64,000 nt of DNA from NCBI GenBank assembly GCA_021613535.1, contig CP075497.1, forward strand, positions 12,214,001 to 12,278,000. Reading direction: 5' to 3'. Made by a program: the position numbers and the translations under genes. Below the pieces are notes generated by a model, which was not told the DNA's origin, did no database searches, and was given only the letters and a program-made list of their open reading frames with translations. Source of the stretch: Adineta vaga. Taxonomy: Eukaryota > Rotifera. Below, in pieces: positions 1 through 9,393 of the stretch (positions within the stretch are counted from its first letter, which is position 1; each line of letters starts with the position of its first letter).

Positions 1-59
1 ACTGAGAAAAGATGTTTGATGATTAAGTTTTCATATATACAAGAAATGTTTTACTTACT

Positions 60-210
60 AGTAGTGGTACTAGTAGTGGTAGTGGTAGTGGTGGTGGTAG
101 TGGTAGTGGTGGTAGTGGTAGTGGTAGTGGTAGTGGTAGGAGTGATAGTGGTACTAGCGGTACTAGTAGTAATGATTACCATAGCAGTGGTAGCGGTAGT
201 ATGTAATACT
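60..210. repeat. GTGGTA-type minisatellite
   Basis: A run of degenerate GTGGTA/GTAGTG units covers about 150 bases. It reads as poly-Val on the plus strand and poly-Thr on the minus strand, so the open frames here are a by-product of the repeat and not evidence of a gene. Confidence 0.9.
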
Positions 211-573
211 GTTGTCGAAGTTGTGGTAGATCTTGTAGTAGTAAGTTGTGAGTTAGTTGTATCAATTGTTGTTGTAGATTCACCAGATATTGTTTGCACT
301 AAAAGAGTTAGTTACATATCATATGTAAAATTTTTATTTCTAAGTTTCCATAATAATCTTTTTAGTTGACAAATAATTCTTTTTATGTATTTATTCACTC
401 GCAGTACACGATGATCGTAAGACGTATCATCCTCAAAATAATCCATCGATGAACTATAAACAACTCAAAAGGACAGAGTTCGTCTTTTGCATTTTAATTT
501 TATAGTAATTGTGTTAATCGGTTGTTTTTCTTATATTCAATATTCTCTAGAGAAATTATTTCAAATTAAATCA

Positions 574-1616
574 TCAATATTTACCGTAATGTTCAGTTAG
601 ATTTAACAGTTGAAGTTGAAGATCAATACTATTACCATTAAGTAATGGTGCGACAAAAGGAAAATTTTGAAGATTTAAGAGTTTAGACAAGATTCGTTGT
701 CTAAATGACATTTGGCATTGAAGAACATGGGAACATTGACGTGGATACAGAGCTTGTAAAATAACATCGAAATATACTTTTGAAGATGCATTACTTGTTG
801 GTGTTGTATCTCTTCAAGTAAAATTTATCATGATTAACATGTTTTTTCAATGTCAGACAATCATAGCTACTTACTGTCGACGAAATCGTTCTGTTGAATA
901 ATCATCATCTGTATAACATACAGCAGACCTAACAGATATGGTAAACAACGATACTTTTGCAACTTTATCAAACTGATCAAAGAAAAATAATCATCAGAAT
1001 ACGTTATAATTATTAAGACTTGCTTGACTTACTGCTCTCCCTAAACTCGATTTGTCGAATGGCGAAGAAACAGCACGAGTAGAGACCTGATGAAGATTAG
1101 TTAAGTTTGTTAAATATCGTAATAACCACAAATCCGTAGCTAAAATGAAAATGAAAAGAAAACGACATGTTCTACATATTTATAATGGTCAACATACCAT
1201 TGTCATTAGACTTAGTTACAATAAAATCATCATTAGGAAGGTATAAGGATACCAATGAAGGTATCAAAGCAATCACAAAACTTAAGAATACGCAACCGAA
1301 AATAAACATTATAATACTAGTTCGTTTACCCTGAAACCTATGAAGAAAAACAAAACTGATTTGAAATTGAATATACCATTCAAAATGACTAGTTTTCCGT
1401 TATGATCTAAGACTAATGGTCGATGGCATAAATTAGGCGTGGAAGTATGGATTTTTCTTTATTTACTCTCTCAAAATGAAACTCAATAAGACTTTAGAGG
1501 TATATCTTTCATAAATTCCCTTAATTTCCATTGTTCAAACATTGAATTAATATCCATAGGAATATCTGTGATAAATAAACATGCTTACCTATCATTAAAA
1601 TCAATATATTCGTTTT
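574..1616 (-). CDS. Multi-exon membrane-protein gene of unknown function, 5' end not found
   Basis: I do not recognise this gene. Four minus-strand exons join in perfect phase: 1198-1330, 1033-1139, 875-972 and 574-811, ending at a TGA. The introns are 58-67 bases with GTATGT, GTAAGT and GTAAGT donors and AG acceptors. Together they encode 191 residues: first a hydrophobic segment (SIIMFIFGCVFLSFVIALIP), then a soluble region with LYPRQCSHVLQCQMSFRQ in the last exon. Three weaker upstream exons may belong: 1390-1456 (via a GTCATT donor, also used by another gene here), 1493-1565 and 1589-1616. The intron between the last exon pair but one (36 bases) would be unusually short. Further coding-like pieces may extend to about 1950. 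No start codon was located, so it may be partial or a pseudogene. Confidence 0.5.
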
Positions 1617-1649
1617 CTAAAATGTTTTCCTCTTCCATAAGAGTAATAG

Positions 1650-3587
1650 AACTTCACTTTGTTAGAGATTTAATCTAAAAATAATTATTTAGATTCCGAG
1701 TATAGTATAGTATTGAATGACTCTATGTTAAAAGTAAATGTGCTTTCCGCATTTCTTCCCACAATACAGAAGGGAAACTTACGAGTTTTGATTTTAATTT
1801 TAACTGAACAACAAACCATATGAATGTGAGTGTAGTTTAGAATGAAGAGGAGACACTCATTCTTCCCGTCGAGTTGCGAAAAATATATCCGTAGTTTCTC
1901 ATTATAAAACGAACCTATATTATCGAAGAAGCAATCATGGATGAAGTAGGTTTTTTTAGAATAAAAATATGTGCGTATTTATTCGTTTTCTTTGTATGGT
2001 GAATCAGGTTGATATTTCAGTCATCGTTCTTTTCAGTATAAATTGATTGTGCGTATCCTACGCTTGTTTTTCGTATTCTTTTCAATATTGTTCTTTTGCT
2101 CGCGATCGGAATCATGAAAAATAAACGAGTGCATCTCTTAATATATCATTTAGATCATTTTTTAAAATTAACAATGACATATTTTTCGAGTTGTCTTTAT
2201 GGATGATATGTTACTATTAGGAAAAAAACAACGTTGAATCATACATTTACTTTCAGTCATTGCTTTGACATTAATAATCTAAAGTGTATGTTTTAACACT
2301 TCATTACACTTTCCATTTTCTTTCATCGAAATAAATGCAATTAATACATAATATTTATTAGTCGCAAACGGAAAGAAAAGACCAATGTTTACAATATTTC
2401 TTGTTCATCATATGACTTGTTTACTGTATACTATCATATCGAGGTTGATTTAGTTTCGAAGTTATTATTACACGAGAAAAATATCACGTAAAACAATGAA
2501 AAACTAGATTCGAAAAACTAGAGAATTAAAAATGCAAAAAATATCGGAAATTACTTTGGAGATTGCGAAGTGATATAAATAATTATAAGATTGTTTTCAC
2601 ATTCATCTTGATTTCTATACTCTCAGTCAATAGTCAATTTGTACGCAGAACAATTTATTGTCAAATCGAATAGCTAGATGAGTGAAGGTGTACAAGGAAA
2701 CTTCAGGTTTGAGTGTGAAGGTAAAAAATTGGAGAGTACTAGTAGTCACATCCTCGATTTTTATATTTTTGTTTAATTTTTTCTTTTTTAAAACATGTTC
2801 ACGTAAAGTGACACTTCGCTGATTAAGTTTTGAAAAGCGTATTTTCAATGTTCTTATTAGAAAATTTCTCGAGAACATGTTACTAAACATGCCACTCGAT
2901 GGCGAATGTTATTCTCTACTATATGAGTCATTTGATTTTAGCTTTTGTGTATGAAGATAATTCCTAGACTGCTATAAAGTGCTCGATTTACTGCTCATAG
3001 TATTAGCGTTTACGTGGATATATCGATCCCATCCTTTGTTGAAAATCTTCATAATACCAAGAAGACTAACACTTTATTAAATCATGTCATTCTAAATATC
3101 TGAAGGGCTGGAAAAAATGATCAACAAAAAACTGTATCGCAATGTTACGGTAAATGTCACAGCATTTCGTTTGTATTTTTCATTTTTCTGTACAAAAGAA
3201 AACAGTTGAAAGAAAATGTTTTTTAGCACCAGAAAACTCGTTGAAAGATCTACAAAAGAATCTTTTCTTATATTTAATTTTAATGGTGTCATCTAAAAAA
3301 ATGAAAAGGAAAAGGATGTACTACAAGTTTGCATCATGAAATGCTCTTTTAAACAAAAAAGAATTTGAACATATTGATGGAGTCACAGCCTCCTCGCTTC
3401 AACTCCAATAAATGCTCTAAATTTCAGCTCATTTGAACATTCCTAAAGTCGAGATCGATTTTTGAGGGTGCAGGAGGAGCCTTAAGTCCTCTATATCATT
3501 GTCTAAGGTCAAAGTAGCAAAGTTGTGAACGATCGTGTTTTCCTATATTACCTGTTTAAATATGGTAGAACGTATATCTCTATGATC
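1650..3587. other. No confident gene
   Basis: AT-rich sequence with only short open frames. One piece near 1840-1935 (minus) reads as about 25 sense codons and could be another exon of the gene at 574-1616. At 3388-3485 there is a more GC-rich stretch with CCTCCT near one end and AGGAGG near the other; I could not assign it. Confidence 0.4.
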
Positions 3588-3741
3588 GTATTAGATTTAG
3601 TTATAATAGAAGAAAAAAGTGTTTTATTCGAAGAAACAAAACGAAATATTTAAGCTTTTAATGTTCATTTGATTTGATGATTATGGTGTTATTTGATTAA
3701 TGACAATTTTTTGTCTGTTTTTACATCGTTTCAAAGGATTT

Positions 3742-4710
3742 TTAAATAAAACATAAATAAATTGTCGACGATACCTTTCTGATACACACATATAAATATA
3801 AAATGGACTCTAAAATAATAATTTTTAAAAAAAAGATTAAAAATGAAATTTTTCTACATACTGAATAATAAATATAATAAAAAATTAACGTTACATGAGA
3901 TGCCAATTGAATTTGTGCTTTTAAAAGTGAATTATTAACATTTTCAGTTTGAAGTGAAATTATATTGGTAATAGCATATGGTAATAAAGTAAATAAACTA
4001 CAAAAAACTTGTGTTAAAACCATGAATGTTAATTGTTTATCTAATTCTCTTCGAACAAGTGGAGTTGTATAATGATTTAATTCTGTCAAATTTTTATAAG
4101 ACATTAATCCAAATAAACTTGTTATAATTAAGGGTAAAAAACCGTAAAGCACAAGAACAATAAAATAAGTTCGATATTCTAAATAAATTTTATTTGTCAT
4201 CACACATTGAATTTCACCTTTATTTGTTGTATTATGATAAAATAAAACTGCATATGGAATTCCATGTAAAATCCAAATAAAACTAAAAAATCCAACTAAA
4301 TAGTATGCGAATTTAATATTACAAAATCGTTGCAACTTTGGTTTTGAACATGTGGCACAATATTGATCAATTGTTGATAAACAAAAACACGTCATTGATA
4401 TCATTACACATATATGAGAAAAATATAAACGAAATTTACAATAGAATAATGATGTTTCAGTTCCATCTTGATCAATTATATAAGTAAGACTACGTGATAA
4501 TAAACCAGCAAATAATTGACCAAAATTAACAATTGACATAATTGTTAAATAAAATGCACAAGAATTTTCACGAAATGTTCGAAGACTAAGAAATACAACT
4601 GTATTGAAAATTCCACCTAAAACACCAACTATAAAAACGGTAATACCACCATAAATTGCGATTTGTTCTCCAGTATATTTCAATGATGCAATTAACAATT
4701 TTGATGACAT
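3742..4710 (-). CDS. Rhodopsin-type 7TM receptor, copy 1 (longer C-terminus)
   Basis: A single-exon gene for a 322-residue seven-helix receptor, probably a plasma-membrane GPCR for an unknown (perhaps peptide) ligand. Start ATG is at 4710 (MSSKLLIASL); an in-frame upstream TTG was not used. Seven hydrophobic segments are visible. The TM3 end reads STIDQYCAT, so the usual DRY is DQY, and TM7 has YYIYYSVC in place of NPxxY. The C-terminal 30 or so residues differ from the sister copy at 7266-8150 because a poly-A tract at about 3827 has 8 A here and 7 A there, shifting the frame. The family assignment comes from the topology and TM3 motif; the ligand is unknown. Confidence 0.8.
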   Translation of the reverse strand: MSSKLLIASLKYTGEQIAIYGGITVFIVGVLGGIFNTVVFLSLRTFRENSCAFYLTIMSIVNFGQLFAGLLSRSLTYIIDQDGTETSLFYCKFRLYFSHICVMISMTCFCLSTIDQYCATCSKPKLQRFCNIKFAYYLVGFFSFIWILHGIPYAVLFYHNTTNKGEIQCVMTNKIYLEYRTYFIVLVLYGFLPLIITSLFGLMSYKNLTELNHYTTPLVRRELDKQLTFMVLTQVFCSLFTLLPYAITNIISLQTENVNNSLLKAQIQLASHVTLIFYYIYYSVCRKISFLIFFLKIIILESILYLYVCIRKVSSTIYLCFI

Positions 4711-4950
4711 TATCTTCTTTTTTGATTTATTTAACAAACTTCTTCTGTTAATTCAAGAACGTTAAATGACCTTTAAAAATAAAGATAGAGTAGAAAAAGA
4801 TTTTTTTGTTCTAGAGCATGATGAAGTTTTTCTAAAATTAACATAATAATAAGCTTGAGTAACAGATTTTTTAATTAAAAAAAATAAGACACATGACAAA
4901 AGTTTTGTTTGAAATTAAGCTTGCTTTTATTTTTTGATAATTCTCGAGAT

Positions 4951-6549
4951 TTATTTGGTTATCCTCGAATGATAAATATTTAAACAAAAGGATAATGAGG
5001 TAAATAATCGAAGAATTTAAAAAAAAAACAACGAATGATATTCGTCAAAGAGAAATATTCAACATTATTTGATCAAGAGAACATTTGGATCAAATCATTC
5101 TTCCTATAAATCATTCGCTATATTGTTAATGGATTTTCAACGTTCTCGTACCAGATATCTATCCGATTCAGATATATTCATGAGCAGTGTTGCCAACTGT
5201 CTTGGTCAGAAATCAGGACAAATTTTTAACAGTTAAATAGAAAAAGCAACACATGCACGAAGTCATAGATAGTAATTTCCATTATTAATTAATAAGTTTG
5301 TTGACGGAATATTTTTGAGTAAAATAAATAAATTCTAATAGTTCTGGTTTTGATAAAATGTTCAGAAACTTATTTGCGAGGTAATAGGGACTTTAATGAT
5401 ATATATTATTCAAATCGAACAAGCTCTAATGATCTGCGATCTCATTAATTATCATAAGTTTCTCATTGTTGAAAAACTGCATAAATAAATCGATAGACAA
5501 TAATGAATCAAAGGCAATTGATTTCTTAATACGTTAAACTAAAAATACAACAATTTATTCAATGATCGCAAGACATATCTCAATGAATTAATCCTATTTC
5601 AAACAGAGTGAGCTTTCAATTTGACAAGAGTTATTATGGGAAAAATAGAGAAGAGCAGCCAAAATTTCATTATCATATCTAATTTATTCCAGAGAAAATT
5701 GTTTTTATATTTTAACTTTAAATATTGAGATTCCTTTATTTTTGCACCCAGAAAAAAGTTTATAATTATTGAACACAAAAAATAATGTTATGACGTGCTG
5801 TCTTAAATGATGAACAAAATGACCACGATCTCATAATCACACGAAGTATGAATATTAATAACAGCAATGGAGGAAATATGATTTCGTTTGTATGTGGAGT
5901 ATTGTCTTATAAATTAACAGAATACGATGCATGTGAAAGTGAATATTTTATCAAACAAAATTTCAATAACAAGAAAAGAAGAAAGATAGTTACAAGACAA
6001 CTAATGAATAAAATTTCTTAGTATTTGACGTTGAAATATAGAACGTTATATTTACAAGACTTTCGGAAATATACAGTTAGCTATCGTTATTAGTCTATAG
6101 GAAAAATAGATTGATTCGATTTATATTCGAATGGTTTATGTTGACACAATACACGTAAATTGCAAGAAACAAACGATGGCGAGAATTTTATAAAGTATTT
6201 CAAATCGTTCTATATACATAGAGAGAAATTCAATTACGTAAATAATAGATGCAATTCATCTTACAGTTGGTTTTATTTGTTCTTCAATCTATATATTCAC
6301 AATATAGTTGAATATGTTGAAATTTATTATTGATAATTTCATGAACAATGTCCGATAATAGCAAGATCCATTATCATACAAATAGCTGTTAACATGAAAG
6401 ATCATTGTAGTTTATTTGATAAAAAGCAGAAAAGAACTAAATAAAAATTGAACAAAATCGAAAGAGCAAAAAACTATTGTTCCAATTTAACTGCTTGAAG
6501 GAAGATTGATTGTAATTATCGATTTATTGGATCTTTATGAAAGTAAGGT
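4951..6549. other. No gene seen
   Basis: About 1.6 kb of AT-rich sequence between the two receptor copies. I found no open frame longer than a few dozen codons, no splice-consistent exon chain, no tRNA and no inverted repeat worth reporting. Confidence 0.5.
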
Positions 6550-6725
6550 ATTTATATAGAATTAAAAAGTTTTAGTAATCTAGTTGAAGAACAAACCTTT
6601 TCTTTTCGAGCAATATCTGCTAATACTTCACGTTGCCGCATTGATTTATTTTGTTGAAAATGAACAAGAAGTGGACTTGATGTTGATTTCTGACGACTTT
6701 GTTCAAGTCAATTTTCCTATTTAGT
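6550..6725 (-). pseudogene. Isolated NOC2L exon 12 fragment with flanking intron
   Basis: The minus strand matches the NOC2L gene at about 24050-24240: the whole of exon 12, its 3' splice site (ATAG), its donor GTTTGTTC and about 50 bases of the following intron. The Trp codon near the exon start has become TGA (6708-6710 on the plus strand, tca). With no other NOC2L exons around it, this is a stray, non-functional genomic fragment. Because intron sequence is included, it did not come from a spliced mRNA. Confidence 0.85.
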
Positions 6726-7265
6726 TCAATGAATGTAAATCATACAATGAAAAAAACAGCTTTTTCTATCTCAATACAAAAATCTACTATTCAGCCACTG
6801 TTAATATCGGTTTCACTGAGTAGAATATTATTTCTTTGCATGCGATTTTCTCTCAAATTGATCATATTCATAACGCATATACACTTTATAGGAGTCACCC
6901 AAACAAACGATAATCTTGTGTTCATAAGAGCAAAACATAAGAACACAAATTATGACGATATATTATTATGAGATACAATGGAAATCGACAAATTCTACGA
7001 AAAAGAATTTCATCGAAGTTCTTCAATGAAATTAGATTTAGTTATAATAGAAGAAAAAAGTGTTTTATTCGAAGAAACAAAACGAAATATTTAAGCTTTT
7101 AATGTTCATTTGATTTGATGATTATGGTGTTATTTGATTAATGAAAATTTTTTGTCTGTTTTTACATCGTTTCAAAGGATTTTTAAATAAAACATAAATA
7201 AATTGTCGACGATATCTTTCTGATACACACATATAAATATAAAATGGACTCTAAAATAATAATTT

Positions 7266-8150
7266 TTAAAAAAAGGTTAAAAATGAAATTTTCCTACATA
7301 CTGAATAATAAATATAATAAAGAATTAACGTTACATGAGATGCCAATTGAATTTGTGCTTTTAAAAGTAAATCATTCGTATTTTCAGTTTGAAGTGAAAT
7401 TATATTGGTAATAGCATATGGTATTAATATAAATAAATTACAGAAAACTTGTGTTAAAACCATGAATGTTAATTGTTTATCTAATTCTCTTCGAACAAGT
7501 GGAATTGTATAATGATTTAACTTTTTCAAATTTTTATAAGACATTAATCCAAATAAACTTGTTATAATTAAGGGTAAAAATGTATAAAGAATAAGAACAA
7601 TAAAATTTGCTCGATATCGTAAATAAATTGTATTTGTCATAACACATTTTGTTTCACCTTTACTTGTTTGAGTATGTTCATATAAAACTGCATATGGAAT
7701 TCCATGTAAAATCCAAATAATAGTAAATATAAATACTAAATATTGTGCGAGTTTTATATTACAAAATCGTTGTAACTTCGGTTTTGAACATGTTGCACAA
7801 TATTGATCAATTGTTGATAAACAAAAACACGTCATTGATATCATTACACATATATGAGAAAAATATAAACGAAATTTACAATAGAATAATGATGTATCAC
7901 TTCCATCATCACCAAGCATATAAGTAAAACAACGTGATAATAAACCAGCAAATAATTGACCAAAATTAACAATTGACATTATTGTTAAATAAAATGCACA
8001 AGAATTTTCACGAAATGTTCGAAGACTAAGAAATACAATTGTATTGAAAATTCCACCTAAAACACCAACTATAAAAACGGTAATACCACCATAAATTGCG
8101 ATTTGTTCTCCAGTATATTTCAATGATGCAATTAATAATTTTGATGACAT
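7266..8150 (-). CDS. Rhodopsin-type 7TM receptor, copy 2
   Basis: Sister of the receptor at 3742-4710, 294 residues, single exon, start ATG at 8150. It is near-identical through TM1-TM3 and more diverged in extracellular loop 2 and TM4-TM5. It keeps the DQY triplet after TM3. It stops at TAA right after TM7 (ending SFLTFF), whereas copy 1 reads on for about 30 residues; one A fewer in a homopolymer explains this. Divergence concentrated in outward-facing loops would suit ligand diversification, but that is inference. Confidence 0.8.
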   Translation of the reverse strand: MSSKLLIASLKYTGEQIAIYGGITVFIVGVLGGIFNTIVFLSLRTFRENSCAFYLTIMSIVNFGQLFAGLLSRCFTYMLGDDGSDTSLFYCKFRLYFSHICVMISMTCFCLSTIDQYCATCSKPKLQRFCNIKLAQYLVFIFTIIWILHGIPYAVLYEHTQTSKGETKCVMTNTIYLRYRANFIVLILYTFLPLIITSLFGLMSYKNLKKLNHYTIPLVRRELDKQLTFMVLTQVFCNLFILIPYAITNIISLQTENTNDLLLKAQIQLASHVTLILYYIYYSVCRKISFLTFF

Positions 8151-8689
8151 TATTTTACCTTATTTGTTAATCCAGGAATGTTAAATGAGTCTTCAAAAAA
8201 AGAAATAGTACTTGTTAGAAAAGTAGATAAAATATAAAGTAACCTCCTGACTGAGCTCTGGATTTGATGGTTTTTCTTCTATAGCTTATAAAGCTTTTTA
8301 TATAATTACCATGATCATATACTTCTCTTTTTAATTAAAAAAAAAGTCACGCGAACAAAACTTTAATTATACTCTTTGATAGATCTTGACTTACCGTACA
8401 TTGTATTATTTTAGAAGAAGACTCATTTTTTTCTCTTATTGGATATTTAAGGATTCAACACATACTTATATATACACTAAAATGTTTTCAATATTGTATT
8501 AAAACTTTCTTGATCTGGATATATGTTCTTCACAAGAACAATTATTTCTAGCAGTTTCAATTAAGAATTCGGCATATTTTGAAACGCATAAAGTTTTACT
8601 GAGTAAACTTACATTAAAACATGTTTCAAACAGATGAGTAGATTATAATTGAGCACGAATATGATATTAAACAGAAAAAGAATAATTTC

Positions 8690-8765
8690 ATTGGTAATAT
8701 GAACATATTCATTTAACCTACATCAACAATTATGATAGGTCGGAGCACTAATGGAAAAAAAGTAA
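8690..8765. repeat. Left copy of a dispersed repeat flanking the GTPase gene
   Basis: The stretch around ACATATTCATTTAACCTA through GATAGGTCGGAGCAC to an A run resembles 12783-12850 (ACATATTCATTTGACCTA ... GATAGATCGTAGCGC, A run), roughly four bases in five by eye, in the same orientation. The pair brackets the single-exon gene at 9394-12033. Confidence 0.6.
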
Positions 8766-8945
8766 ATTGAATAATGGATAAGAAGATAAAATTGACAATC
8801 TTTATTTGTTTTCTTCAATATAAAATACTAAATTTCAACTATCAAGAGAGAAAATGCGATTTATGACTTTATAATATAAAATAAGTTTAAATCGAACTTT
8901 AGAGAAGAGTGTTACCATGATAAAAAGTTACCTAGATGTTCATAC

Positions 8946-9066
8946 TAGAGTCCTGCAAACCGGCCGAGCACCCGAAATCGGACCGGATCCGGACACGGGT
9001 TCGGATAAAATTTGTCGGGTCGATTCAGGTGCCGGGCGTAAAACTTTGTACCCGTGCAGGACTCTA
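8946..9066. mobile_element. GC-rich MITE-like element with 12-bp perfect terminal inverted repeats
   Basis: TAGAGTCCTGCA at 8946-8957 is mirrored exactly by TGCAGGACTCTA at 9055-9066. The roughly 120 bases between are GC-rich, full of CCGG, CGGGT and GGATCC, and partly self-complementary, in sharp contrast to the AT-rich surroundings. The outer TA of each end may be a TA target duplication, which would point to Tc1/mariner-type mobilisation. It has no coding capacity of its own. Confidence 0.7.
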
Positions 9067-9393
9067 CTTTATTTTGATGTTGGAAGGAAAAAGGAGAGAA
9101 AACCGAAGAGGAACGAACTGTTCACTGTGAAAGAAAACACAACAAAGAACGAAAACAAGAGAATGGAAGAAAGCAACTGTCCTTTTCGAAGGATCGTTCA
9201 TCTATTATAGAAGCCGATTCTGTCAGACATAAATTAAAATACGAAAAGTTGTTACAAAAAAGGGAAAATCCAATGTTTTTTATGTAAGCACAAAATAGAC
9301 AAATGGAGTTTAATTATAAATATAAAAAACGTTTTTTTTCTAGAATGTATCATATAAAAAATTACAAGTTTAAAAGCAACAAATGATGTATAC

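Larger units (their letters stand above)
3588..8390. repeat. Segmental duplication, two copies in direct orientation (about 3588-4950 and 7029-8390)
   Basis: The two blocks run collinear, from the same TTAGATTTAGTTATAATAGA start through the 3' flank, the 7TM receptor gene and its 5' flank. The left 150 bases are almost identical. Similarity fades upstream of the two start codons. About 2 kb of unrelated sequence separates the copies. Confidence 0.85.

Noticed and set aside
16-369. Long open frames on both strands rich in Val or Thr
   Set aside because: They are produced by the GTGGTA minisatellite at 60-210 and carry no other coding signal.
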